Part shown: positions 8,667 to 17,629 of the stretch, piece after piece
Position numbering within the stretch: the first letter of the stretch is position 1
Layout: every line of letters begins with the position of its first letter
Assembly (NCBI RefSeq): GCF_012163155.1
Contig: NZ_JAAVUN010000003.1
Location: 25,270-89,269, forward strand
Reading direction: 5' to 3'
DNA from: Kocuria subflava
Lineage (GTDB): Bacteria; Actinomycetota; Actinomycetes; Actinomycetales; Micrococcaceae
DNA: 64,000 nucleotides
Made by a program: the position numbers and the translations under genes
Notes under the pieces: generated by a model
Seen by the model: the letters and a program-made list of their open reading frames with translations, nothing else
The model's database searches: none
Told to the model about the DNA's origin: nothing

Positions 8667-9508
8667 CCGGATCAGGTGAGAACCCCCGGGGAGGAAAGGG
8701 CCGTCTGCGCGGACGGATCAAGATGCCTCAGCGCTTGGCGCTGACGACGCGGCGACAGCCGTCCGGCTCCAGTGTGTCAGCGGGTACCGCACAAGCCGCA
8801 GGATCCGGTGCTCCCCCCGCAGTTCGACGGCGTTGGTCCGCACTCCTGCCCCTGGCGGTGGCGGTCCTTGCAGTCATGGCCACCTTGGCTGGGATCTTGT
8901 TCCTGAACATCAAGATCAGTGACGGTCAGTACCGGCTGGTGGAGATGCGTGCGCAGGAGCGTGCCCTGGCACAGGAGTCAGAGGCACTGACCCAAGACCT
9001 GGAGTTCTATCAGGCTCCACAGAACGTGGCCATGGCCGCCACCAACGAGGGCATGGTCTCCACCACCTCGGAAGGCCTGATCGATCTGGACGCCCAGGAG
9101 GTCTCCGGCAATCCCCAGCCCGCTCCTGCGGCGGAGGATGCGGAGATCCTGGTGGCCCAACCCGTCCAGAGGGGCTCCGCGGCAGCAGACCGTGCGGCGT
9201 CATTGGCACGGGAGCGCCGTGACGCCCTGCCCGAGAGCGAGTCTCAGGCTCAGGACCAGCTACAGGCCGCCAACGAGGCTGAACTGGGTGTGAACCTGCA
9301 CGGGGGCAGCCTGCCCGCGCCCCAGCAGCGCCAGCCTGCCGATGCCACCCCCTCACCTTCGCCCACCGCAGCCCCCACCGGGACACCTGCCGATGCGGAT
9401 GCAGCAGGTGCCGGCGCTGACGCGGCAGTGGAGCAAGACGGCCCTGACCCCGCAGCGGGCGGGGCCGATTCCGCAACAGCCCAGCAGGGTAACGGAGGTG
9501 GCCAGTGA
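8663..9508 (+). CDS. FtsL-like septum protein with long C-terminal tail
   Basis: 281 aa. A basic cytoplasmic N-terminus (about 55 residues) leads to one transmembrane helix (about 57-80, [20 protein letters not shown]) and a short coiled-coil stretch ([17 protein letters not shown]), the layout of FtsL/DivIC proteins that bridge FtsQ, FtsB and the FtsWI synthase. Position between rsmH and ftsI is diagnostic. The remaining about 180 residues are Ala/Pro/Asp/Gln-rich and look disordered, much longer than the about 100-120 aa of enteric FtsL. Overlaps rsmH (ATGA) and ftsI (GTGA). Confidence 0.8.
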   Translation: MTGSGENPRGGKGRLRGRIKMPQRLALTTRRQPSGSSVSAGTAQAAGSGAPPAVRRRWSALLPLAVAVLAVMATLAGILFLNIKISDGQYRLVEMRAQERALAQESEALTQDLEFYQAPQNVAMAATNEGMVSTTSEGLIDLDAQEVSGNPQPAPAAEDAEILVAQPVQRGSAAADRAASLARERRDALPESESQAQDQLQAANEAELGVNLHGGSLPAPQQRQPADATPSPSPTAAPTGTPADADAAGAGADAAVEQDGPDPAAGGADSATAQQGNGGGQ

Positions 9509-11337
9509 GCTCGTCCTCCGAACACCCGGATGCCACTGACGACCCCCAACTGGGCATGCAGCGCCCCGCAAGTCGGCGTGAGTTCATCGGTTTGGCCATC
9601 GGCCTGTTCGCCCTGGTGCTGTTGGCTTTGCGCCTGGTGTGGGTCCAGGGTTTTGACCTGAGCGGGCGTGCGGCCTCCGCAGAGAATGCTCGTCTGCGCC
9701 AGGAACGTCTACCTGCCCTGCGCGGTGAGATCGTGGACCGGACCGGGGCGGTGATGGCCCGCAGCATCCAGCGCTATGACATCGCCGTGGACCAGACCTT
9801 GGTGCAGGACATCATCATGCGCAACCCGGATGGAACCACCCGGACCGTGTCCGTGTTGGAGACCATCCAGAATTTGGCGGACATCCTCCACATCTCCGAC
9901 GACGACGTCCGTGACGCCTTGGATGGTGATGCCAACTTCCAGTACCTCTTCCGATCGGCCACACCGGAGCAGTGGAATGCGGTGCGGGAACTTCAGTTGG
10001 GCTACGTCACGGCTGAGCCCGTGTCCCAACGCAGCTACCCCAACGGTCAGCTGGGTGGGTCCGTGGTGGGTTTCATGGGCGGTGACGGAGATGCTCTGGC
10101 AGGCATTGAACTCTCCCAGAACGACGTTCTCAGCGGTGAGGACGGCAGCCGCACCTTTGAGATCAGTGCTGACGGGGTGCGGATCCCGGTTGCACCGCAG
10201 GACGAGGTCAGTGCGGTGGATGGCGGCAGTGTGCAACTGACCATCGACCGTGATGTCCAGTACTACGCCCAGGAAGCCGTGGCCGCCCGCGTCAAGGAGC
10301 TCGATGCGGAGTGGGGCACCGCCGTCGTGCTGCGGGTCTCCGACGGCCAGGTGCTGGCGCTTGCGGATTCCACCATGGTGGACCCCAATGAACCGGGCCG
10401 GACAGAGAATGAGGGCGACTACTCGCCACGCGCCGTGGCGGCCGCAGTGGAGCCAGGCTCCACGGAGAAGACCCTGACGGCTTCGGCAGCCATTGAAGAA
10501 GGAAAGGCTGAACCTCTCAGTGAGGTTCCGGTTCCGGCCGAGCTGACCATTGACGGTCAAACTTTCACGGACTCCTTCAATCACGGCGCCGAGGACCGCA
10601 CCTTCGCGGGAATCGTGGCGGATTCCATGAACACCGGCACCGTTGAGGTGGGCAGCCGACTCAGCCCCGAACAACGCCACACATGGCTGAAGAACTTTGG
10701 GATCGGGGATCTGACCGGGATCGAGATCCCCGGTGAGACCATGGGTCTGCTGGCCGATTGGACCGCCTGGGACACCCGCCAGCAGTACACCGTGCTGTTC
10801 GGCCAGGGGCTCTCCCAGTCCCCGTTACGCACCGCCACCATCTACCAGACGGTGGCCAATGACGGCGTCCTGGTGGAACCCCGTGTGGTGCTCTCCACCA
10901 CGGATGCGACCGGCAACACCACCCAGGCACCCACCCCGGAGCCGCGTCGGGTGATCAGCAGCGAAACCGCCGCACAGGTGCTGGAGATCATGGAAACCGT
11001 GGTCACCGTGGGTGGTGCCCCGGATGCTGCCGTGGAGGGCTACCGCGTGGGTGGGAAATCCGGCACGGCGGAGGCTCCAGGCGATCAGGGTGGCTACGAC
11101 GGTTACACCACGTCGTTCGTGGGCATGGCGCCCATGGAGGATCCTCAGTACGTGGTGGCGGTGACACTGCAGCGCCCCAAGGGTGATGTGCGGACCATTG
11201 GTGCATCGGGTGTTTTCAGCCGGATCATGGGGGATGTGCTCAAGCACTACGGTGTGAGCCCGTCCACCACCGAGCCTGTGGCCTTGGACAAGTTTTTTGG
11301 CAAGGATGCGGACCGCAATGATGAAAACCGTGACTGA
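9505..11337 (+). CDS. ftsI: Penicillin-binding protein FtsI/PBP3 (septal transpeptidase)
   Basis: Class B PBP, 610 aa. Cytoplasmic N-terminus, one membrane anchor (about residues 27-52), PBP-dimer domain starting at LPALRGEIVDRTG, then the transpeptidase domain. Catalytic motifs: SxxK as STEK (319-322, Ser319 nucleophile), SxN as SMN (374-376) and KTG-type as KSGT (518-521). It cross-links septal peptidoglycan with its partner FtsW encoded downstream. GTG start with GGAGG six bases upstream, overlapping the ftsL stop. The x2 position is Glu (EPGSTEK), where Phe is usual. Confidence 0.96.
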   Translation: MSSSSEHPDATDDPQLGMQRPASRREFIGLAIGLFALVLLALRLVWVQGFDLSGRAASAENARLRQERLPALRGEIVDRTGAVMARSIQRYDIAVDQTLVQDIIMRNPDGTTRTVSVLETIQNLADILHISDDDVRDALDGDANFQYLFRSATPEQWNAVRELQLGYVTAEPVSQRSYPNGQLGGSVVGFMGGDGDALAGIELSQNDVLSGEDGSRTFEISADGVRIPVAPQDEVSAVDGGSVQLTIDRDVQYYAQEAVAARVKELDAEWGTAVVLRVSDGQVLALADSTMVDPNEPGRTENEGDYSPRAVAAAVEPGSTEKTLTASAAIEEGKAEPLSEVPVPAELTIDGQTFTDSFNHGAEDRTFAGIVADSMNTGTVEVGSRLSPEQRHTWLKNFGIGDLTGIEIPGETMGLLADWTAWDTRQQYTVLFGQGLSQSPLRTATIYQTVANDGVLVEPRVVLSTTDATGNTTQAPTPEPRRVISSETAAQVLEIMETVVTVGGAPDAAVEGYRVGGKSGTAEAPGDQGGYDGYTTSFVGMAPMEDPQYVVAVTLQRPKGDVRTIGASGVFSRIMGDVLKHYGVSPSTTEPVALDKFFGKDADRNDENRD

Positions 11338-11617
11338 ATACCCGTGGACCACGCTCTCACTGGGTGCAACGCCCCAGTATGAGCCGTGCACACCGGGTGG
11401 TGTGCCGCAAGATGGAAAGACAGGCCACGCACTGTTGTGCGCGGGCAAACAGCGCCGGGTCGCTAGACTCGGCAGGAATCCGGAACGGGTCCTCCCCACC
11501 GTTCAGGCCGCACGCACGCGCGTGGTCGGGGGAAGATGCGACCGGGTCCGTCCCGTGTTGTCGGTTCAGGTGCACGGGGATGGTCGGTGCAGACCGACGC
11601 AGCACAGGAAGGACAAC
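11338..11617 (+). other. Gap between ftsI and murE
   Basis: 280 bases, the largest break inside the otherwise overlapping rsmH-ftsQ series. TAGACT at 11464-11469 is a good -10 sequence, so murE and genes after it may have their own promoter. No -35 match and no gene seen. Confidence 0.4.
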
Positions 11618-13318
11618 GTGGAGAACATGGAGAACGCGCAGGCGATCACCACGGATGCAGCATTGCTGCGCCCTGGTGGGGTGTCCGCGGTCAGCGTGGG
11701 GTCATTGGCCTCGGCGATTGGCGGGCAACTGCTTCAGCTGGCGGACTCCACGGATCCCGGTGGTGTTGAGGTCACGGGCGTGAGCCTCGATTCCCGGGCC
11801 ATCCGTCCGGATGATCTCTACGCCGCACTGCCTGGTGCCCGCTTCCACGGCGCTTCCTTTGCCGCTGCCGCCTTGGATGCCGGTGCAGCCGCCGTGCTGA
11901 CCGATTCGACAGGTGCCGACCTGCTCCGGGCATCGGAAACACCCGTGACGGTGCCCGTTGTGGTGGCAGCAGATGCCCGCGCTGCGGTGGGCTCCGTGGC
12001 CGCCCGCGTGTACGCCTCCCAGCCGGCCGATGGCAGCGGCTTGTCCCTGTTCGCCGTGACCGGGACCAACGGGAAGACCACCACCACCTACTTTGTGAAC
12101 TCGATCCTACGGGCCCTGGGGGAGACCACGGGCCTGATCGGCACCATCGAGATCCTGGCCGGTGACCAGCGCATCCCCTCCAAACTGACCACCCCTGAGG
12201 CCCCCACGGTGCACTCGTTGCTCTCCGTGATGCGCGAGTCGGGGATGACTGCGGCTTCCATGGAGGTCTCCTCCCACGCCATTGAGTTCCACCGCGTGGA
12301 CGGCATCCGCTACGGGGTGGCGGGATTCACCAACCTCACCCAGGACCACCTGGACCTGCACGGGACCATGCAGGCCTACTTTGACGTCAAGGCGCAGCTG
12401 TTCACCCCTGAGCGCACGGAACGCGCTGTTGTGGTGGTGGCCGACGACGACGACGCCTGGGGCATCGCCATGGCCCGCCACGCACGCGCGCAACTGGGTG
12501 CTGACAACGTGGATGTTTTCGCCATGCGCGGTGGTGTGGTGGGTGACCGTGAGTCCGGGCCGGAGCGCCGCGGAGCGGATTGGACGCTGCATTCCTTGAC
12601 CCGGCGCGGCATCGGCCACGCTTTTGAGCTCGTCCACCGCGACGGCCGCAGCCTGCGGGTGAGCACCGGTTTGCCCGGTGTCTTCAACGTGGCCAACGCC
12701 GCCTTGGCAACACTGATGGTGCTCAGTTCCGGCGTGGCGTTGGAGGACCTGCAGCGGGCTCTGGATCAGCACGATCCCCTGACCACGGATGTGCCTGGAC
12801 GCATGCAGTTGATCGGTACGCAACCCACGGCCGTCGTCGATTTTGCACACAACCCCGATGCTCTGGCCCGGGCACTGGCTGCTGTGGATCCGCCGGAAGG
12901 CGATGGACGAGTGATCCTGGTCTTCGGCGCAACCGGTGAGCGGGACAAGACCAAGCGTCCCCTAATGGGGGAAATCGCCGCACGGGAGGCGGATGTGGTG
13001 ATCGTCAGCGACGACGACCCCCACGGGGAAGATCCCTCCACCATCCGTGAGGAAGTGATGGCCGGTGCTCAGGCGCTGATCGAGGCCGGCGGCGCCCGTG
13101 CCACGGAGATCCACCAGATCGCCCCTCGGTCAGTGGCCATTCACTCTGCGGTGCGCATGGCCGGACGCAATGATTCAGTGATCGTGGCTGGACGCGGTCA
13201 CGAAACAGTTCAGGAGATTGCGGGGGTGGACCACCCGCTGGATGACCGTGCGGAGCTCCGCGCGGCTTTGGATGAGATGCGCCACAGCACTCAGGAAGGC
13301 TGGGGTGAAACCAAGTGA
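11618..13318 (+). CDS. murE: UDP-MurNAc-tripeptide synthetase
   Basis: Mur ligase, 566 aa, adding the third residue to UDP-MurNAc-L-Ala-D-Glu in the cytoplasm. N-terminal substrate domain (VSLDSRAIRPDDLYAALPG), P-loop TGTNGKTTTTY, central motif SMEVSSHAIEFHR, then FAHNPDALARAL and the C-terminal domain. The loop that selects the third residue reads DDPHGEDP (466-473); diaminopimelate-adding enzymes have DNPR there, so the lack of Arg suggests L-lysine, as in Micrococcaceae peptidoglycan. GTG chosen because AGGAAGG lies five bases upstream; the longer upstream frame has no conserved sequence. Stop overlaps murF. Confidence 0.94.
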   Translation: MENMENAQAITTDAALLRPGGVSAVSVGSLASAIGGQLLQLADSTDPGGVEVTGVSLDSRAIRPDDLYAALPGARFHGASFAAAALDAGAAAVLTDSTGADLLRASETPVTVPVVVAADARAAVGSVAARVYASQPADGSGLSLFAVTGTNGKTTTTYFVNSILRALGETTGLIGTIEILAGDQRIPSKLTTPEAPTVHSLLSVMRESGMTAASMEVSSHAIEFHRVDGIRYGVAGFTNLTQDHLDLHGTMQAYFDVKAQLFTPERTERAVVVVADDDDAWGIAMARHARAQLGADNVDVFAMRGGVVGDRESGPERRGADWTLHSLTRRGIGHAFELVHRDGRSLRVSTGLPGVFNVANAALATLMVLSSGVALEDLQRALDQHDPLTTDVPGRMQLIGTQPTAVVDFAHNPDALARALAAVDPPEGDGRVILVFGATGERDKTKRPLMGEIAAREADVVIVSDDDPHGEDPSTIREEVMAGAQALIEAGGARATEIHQIAPRSVAIHSAVRMAGRNDSVIVAGRGHETVQEIAGVDHPLDDRAELRAALDEMRHSTQEGWGETK

Positions 13319-14913
13319 TCGCACTGGATGCACACCAGATCGCTCAGATCACGGGCGGCACCGTGTTGGGTCTGCAGGACTCGGCACCAGCCCTTGTGAT
13401 CCAGCACGTGACCACGGACTCCCGGGAGGCAACCGCCGGTACGCTGTTCGTGGCCAAACCCGGTGAGGTCACGGACGGTCACAAGTTCGTGGGCACCGCC
13501 TTTGCGGCCGGGGCCGACCTGGCACTGGTGCAACGCCCGGTCCCGGATGAAACCGGGGCGGTCTACCCGTCCGTGCAGGTGGATGACGTGGTGGAGGCCA
13601 TGGGCGCGCTGGCTGCCTGGGTGGTGGCCCACCTGCGTGAACTGCACGGCACCGGAGCTGACGGCGTGAAGGTGGTGGGGATCACCGGTTCCGTGGGCAA
13701 AACCACCACCAAGGACCTGTTGCGCGCCATCTTCGAGTCGGTGGGACCCACCGTGGCGCCCCAAGGCTCCTACAACGGGGAGGTAGGCGTACCACTGACG
13801 GTGTTCACAGCCACCCCGCAGACCCGCTACCTGGTGGTGGAGATGGGCGCCACCCACATCGGCAACATCGAGTACCTGTGCAACATGGTCCACCCGGACG
13901 TCGGGGTGGTGCTGTGCGTGGGCACCGCCCATGCCGGGGAATTCGGCGGAGTGGAAAACATTGCGATCGCCAAGGGCGAGCTGGTGGAGGCACTGGGAAC
14001 TGACGGCGTTGCCGTGATCAACCAGGATGATCCCCGGGTTCGCACCATGCACTCGCGGACTCAGGCGCCCGTGGTGTTCTTCAGCTCAGACACGGACACC
14101 AGCACCCTGCCTCCCCAGGCACAGCGGGTCTGGGCCACGGAGGTCACCACTGACGACGACGGCCACCCCACCTTGACATTGCACTTCCCTGACGGGTCGG
14201 AACATCGTGTGGTCTCCGGGCTGATCGGTGCCCACCACGTCAGCAACATCCTGGCCGCAGCCACTGCAGCGTACGTCTCCGGGGTGCCTGCAGCCCAGAT
14301 CGCATCCGTGCTGCAGAACCAGGCGGCCGGAAGCCGGTGGCGCATGGAGCGAACCGAACGTGCCGACGGCGTGACCGTGATCAACGATGCCTACAACGCC
14401 AACCCGCAGTCCATGCGAGCTGCTCTGCAGACCCTGGCTGCCCTGGGACGTCCCAGCGGGCAGCGCCCTGCGCGGCGCACCTGGGCCGTGTTGGGCGGCA
14501 TGCTGGAACTCGGTGATCTCTCCGTCCAGGAGCACGATTCCATCGGCCGCCAGGTGGTGCGGATGAACATCTCCAAACTGGTGGTAGTGGGGGAGACCGC
14601 ACGCCCCATGTACAACGCAGCGCATCTGGAAGGCTCCTGGGGCAACGAGGCCACATGGGTCGAGGATGCAGACACCGCAGAAGAGCTGTTGGCCCGTGAG
14701 CTGGCACCGGGGGACATCGTGTTGTTCAAGTCCTCCAACGCTGCGGGCATGAAGGTCCTGGGGGACAAAGTCGCTGCGGCAACGGTTGACGGGCAACGTG
14801 CCCCTGCAGCTGCCAACGATGCCCCGGCAGCAGGTGACCACTGGTTGTCTGCCGGTGACTGTGTGAATGCCGAGACCACGGAGCCGAGCGGGATCCAAGG
14901 GGAGCGCGCGTGA
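13315..14913 (+). CDS. murF: UDP-MurNAc-pentapeptide synthetase (D-Ala-D-Ala ligase)
   Basis: Adds D-Ala-D-Ala to the UDP-MurNAc-tripeptide; 532 aa. Visible: HVTTDSREATAGTLFVA in the N-terminal domain, P-loop GITGSVGKTTTKDLL, MGATHIGNI, VINDAYNANPQSM in the C-terminal half and VLGGMLELG. About 50 residues at the C-terminus (from roughly 480, rich in Ala, Asp and Gly) go beyond the usual end of the fold and show no motif. GTG start overlapping the murE stop, and its own stop overlaps mraY by four bases. Confidence 0.95.
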   Translation: MIALDAHQIAQITGGTVLGLQDSAPALVIQHVTTDSREATAGTLFVAKPGEVTDGHKFVGTAFAAGADLALVQRPVPDETGAVYPSVQVDDVVEAMGALAAWVVAHLRELHGTGADGVKVVGITGSVGKTTTKDLLRAIFESVGPTVAPQGSYNGEVGVPLTVFTATPQTRYLVVEMGATHIGNIEYLCNMVHPDVGVVLCVGTAHAGEFGGVENIAIAKGELVEALGTDGVAVINQDDPRVRTMHSRTQAPVVFFSSDTDTSTLPPQAQRVWATEVTTDDDGHPTLTLHFPDGSEHRVVSGLIGAHHVSNILAAATAAYVSGVPAAQIASVLQNQAAGSRWRMERTERADGVTVINDAYNANPQSMRAALQTLAALGRPSGQRPARRTWAVLGGMLELGDLSVQEHDSIGRQVVRMNISKLVVVGETARPMYNAAHLEGSWGNEATWVEDADTAEELLARELAPGDIVLFKSSNAAGMKVLGDKVAAATVDGQRAPAAANDAPAAGDHWLSAGDCVNAETTEPSGIQGERA

Positions 14914-16091
14914 TTCAGATTGTTGTTGCAGGCTTCCTGGGCCTGGTTCTCTCCATCTTCGGCACCCCTGCCTTCATCAAGTTCCTGGCCCGGCAGGGCT
15001 ACGGTCAGTTCATCCGCGAGGACGGGCCATCCAGCCACCAGACCAAGCGTGGTACGCCCACCATGGGTGGTGTGGCCATCCTGGGTGCTGCCACCGTTGC
15101 CTACCTGATCTCCCACCTGGGCGTTGGACTGATCACGGGTCAGTGGACCGGGCCCACCATTTCCGGAGCCCTGGCACTGTTCCTGATGCTGGGCATGGGC
15201 TTTGTGGGGGCCATCGATGACTTCACCAAGATCACCAAGAAGCAGAACCTGGGCCTGACCCCCAAGGGCAAGATCCTCCTGCAGGGCCTGATCGGCTCAC
15301 TGTTCGGTGTTCTGGCCTTGCTGTTCCCGGACCGCAACGGCCAAACGCCTGGTTCCACCATGGTTTCTTTCACCCGGGACATCCCGGCACTGGACATGGG
15401 CTTCGGACAGTTCCACGGGGGACTGATTGAGGCACTGACCTCTGAGCGCACCGTCATCCTGGTGCTGCTGGGGCTGGTCCTCTTCGTGGTCTGGGTCAAC
15501 CTGATCGCCACGGCCACCACCAATGCCGTGAACCTCACGGACGGACTGGACGGGTTGGCCACGGGTGCTGCCATCCTGGTGTTCTCCGGCTACATGCTCA
15601 TCAGCATGTGGCAGACAGATCACCTGTGCTGGGACACCAGCCCCACCGCAGGCACGGGCCTGTGCTACACCGTGCGCGACCCATCCGACCTTGCCGTTCT
15701 GGCCGCCGCCCTGATCGGTGCCCTGATCGGATTCCTGTGGTGGAACACCTCCCCGGCCAAGATCTTCATGGGGGACACCGGTTCCTTGGGCCTGGGTGGT
15801 GCCCTGGCGGCCTTTGCCGTGATGAGCCGCACCGAGCTGCTGTTGGTGCTGATCGCCGGACTGTTCGTGCTCATCACCATCTCAGTGATCCTGCAGGTCG
15901 GGTGGTTCAAGATCTCCGGCGGCAAGCGAATCTTCAAGATGGCCCCGTTGCAACACCACTTTGAACTCAAGGGCTGGCAGGAAGTGACCGTGGTGGTTCG
16001 CTTCTGGATCATCGCCGGCCTGTTCGTGGCCGTGGCACTGGCCGTCTTCTACGGCGAATGGCTGATCTCCAACGGAGGAACTTTCCGGTGA
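14910..16091 (+). CDS. mraY: Phospho-MurNAc-pentapeptide translocase
   Basis: Integral membrane enzyme, 393 aa, transferring phospho-MurNAc-pentapeptide to undecaprenyl phosphate to give lipid I. About ten transmembrane helices. Family motifs: QTKRGTPTMGG near the N-terminus, GAIDDFTKI (Asp pair), NAVNLTDGLDGLA, the Mg-binding FMGDTGSLGLGG and PLQHHFELKGW. GTG start overlapping murF; the final TGA overlaps the GTG of murD. Confidence 0.97.
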   Translation: MIQIVVAGFLGLVLSIFGTPAFIKFLARQGYGQFIREDGPSSHQTKRGTPTMGGVAILGAATVAYLISHLGVGLITGQWTGPTISGALALFLMLGMGFVGAIDDFTKITKKQNLGLTPKGKILLQGLIGSLFGVLALLFPDRNGQTPGSTMVSFTRDIPALDMGFGQFHGGLIEALTSERTVILVLLGLVLFVVWVNLIATATTNAVNLTDGLDGLATGAAILVFSGYMLISMWQTDHLCWDTSPTAGTGLCYTVRDPSDLAVLAAALIGALIGFLWWNTSPAKIFMGDTGSLGLGGALAAFAVMSRTELLLVLIAGLFVLITISVILQVGWFKISGGKRIFKMAPLQHHFELKGWQEVTVVVRFWIIAGLFVAVALAVFYGEWLISNGGTFR

Positions 16092-17629
16092 TTGAATCCA
16101 CCAACGCAAACCCCGTGCTCGGCAACGCCAGGCTTGAAGAGCTGACCAGTTGGGATGCCAACTGGGCAGGTCTGCGCGTGCTGGTGGTGGGGATCGGTGT
16201 CTCGGGTTTCGCCGCCGCGGACACGCTGATCGAACTCGGCGCGAACGTCGTCGTCGTGGACGGCAAGGACACCCAGGAAACGCAGGCCAAGGCCGAAACC
16301 CTGAAGATCGTGGGGGCAACGGAGGTGCTTCTGGGGCCTGCAGCCATGACCCAGGTGCCGAAAGTCAACGGCGATCCCGCTGAGCTGGTGGTGACATCTC
16401 CTGGACTGCGTCCGGACCAGGCTCTGTTGGCGGATGCCCGTCAGCGCGGGGTGCAGATCTGGGGCGAGGTGGAACTGGCGTGGCGGATTCGTCAACGGGC
16501 CGGGCGCAAGCCCGCCGACTGGGTGTGCATCACCGGAACCAACGGCAAGACCACCACGGTGCAGATGACCGAAACCATGCTCCAGGCAGGCGGACTCAAG
16601 GCCATTGCCGTGGGCAACGTGGGCACCCCCATCCTGGATGCACTGCGGGATCCCGTGGAGTACGACGTCCTGGCCGTGGAACTCTCCAGCTTCCAACTGC
16701 ACTGGCAGTATTCGCTCTCCCCGTTGGCGGCCGTGTGTCTGAACGTGGCGGAGGATCACGTGGACTGGCACGGCGGCTTCCACGAATACATGGCGGACAA
16801 GGCGCGGGTCTACCAGAATTGCCAGGTGGCAGCCGTCTACAACGTGGCGGATCAGCGCACCCTGCACATGGTGGAGGAAGCCGATGTGGTGGAAGGCTGC
16901 CGTGCCATCGGCTTCACCGCAGGCCACCCGGAGCCCTCCATGTTGGGTGTGGTGGACGACCTCCTGGTGGATCGTGCGTTCCTGGACGACCGCCGCAACC
17001 ATGCTTTCGAACTGGCATCGGTCACTGATCTGAAGCCTGTGCCAACGGTCCACGGTGTGGCCAATGCCCTGGCGGCAGCCGCCCTGGCGCGTGCGGCAGG
17101 GGTCAGTGCCGAGGACGTTGGGCACGGTCTGCGGTCCTTTGAGCCCGGGGCGCATCGCATTCAGCCGGTGGCCAAGACCCACGGCGTGGTGTGGATCAAT
17201 GATTCCAAGGCCACCAACCCGCACGCGGCCAACGCTTCACTGTCTGCCTTTGACCCGGTGGTGTGGATTGCCGGTGGTCTGGCCAAGGGCACGGACAGTC
17301 ACGATCTTGTGGCACAACACTCTCACCGCCTCCGGGCCGTGGTGCTGATCGGTACGGACAACGCCAATCTGGTGGATGCGCTGACTCGCCACGCTCCCGA
17401 TGTCCCGGTGATCGGGGCCCTGCAGACGGACTCCGCAGGGTCTGCGGCACCTGAGGACGGTGACGCCGTGATGCGCCTGGCCGTGAACGCCGCACTGGCT
17501 GTGGCTCAGGACGGAGACACTGTCCTGCTGGCCCCGGCTGCTGCTTCCATGGACCAGTTCAAGGACTACGCCCACCGAGGAGATGCCTTCACCCAGTCCG
17601 TGGCCGATGTGGTGGAGCGCTTGTCATGA
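16088..17629 (+). CDS. murD: UDP-MurNAc-L-alanine:D-glutamate ligase
   Basis: Mur ligase, 513 aa, adding D-Glu to UDP-MurNAc-L-Ala. N-terminal Rossmann-like motif VVGIGVSGFAAADTL, P-loop CITGTNGKTTTV, VELSSFQLHW, NVAEDHVDWHG and WINDSKATNPHA. The GTG at 16088 is preferred: it overlaps the mraY stop and follows GGAGG by nine bases; an ATG ten codons earlier would extend into mraY. Overlaps ftsW by four bases. Confidence 0.95.
   Translation: MIESTNANPVLGNARLEELTSWDANWAGLRVLVVGIGVSGFAAADTLIELGANVVVVDGKDTQETQAKAETLKIVGATEVLLGPAAMTQVPKVNGDPAELVVTSPGLRPDQALLADARQRGVQIWGEVELAWRIRQRAGRKPADWVCITGTNGKTTTVQMTETMLQAGGLKAIAVGNVGTPILDALRDPVEYDVLAVELSSFQLHWQYSLSPLAAVCLNVAEDHVDWHGGFHEYMADKARVYQNCQVAAVYNVADQRTLHMVEEADVVEGCRAIGFTAGHPEPSMLGVVDDLLVDRAFLDDRRNHAFELASVTDLKPVPTVHGVANALAAAALARAAGVSAEDVGHGLRSFEPGAHRIQPVAKTHGVVWINDSKATNPHAANASLSAFDPVVWIAGGLAKGTDSHDLVAQHSHRLRAVVLIGTDNANLVDALTRHAPDVPVIGALQTDSAGSAAPEDGDAVMRLAVNAALAVAQDGDTVLLAPAAASMDQFKDYAHRGDAFTQSVADVVERLS

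Noticed and set aside
11297..11617. N-terminal extension of murE into ftsI
   Set aside because: It overlaps ftsI out of frame and has no Mur-ligase sequence.
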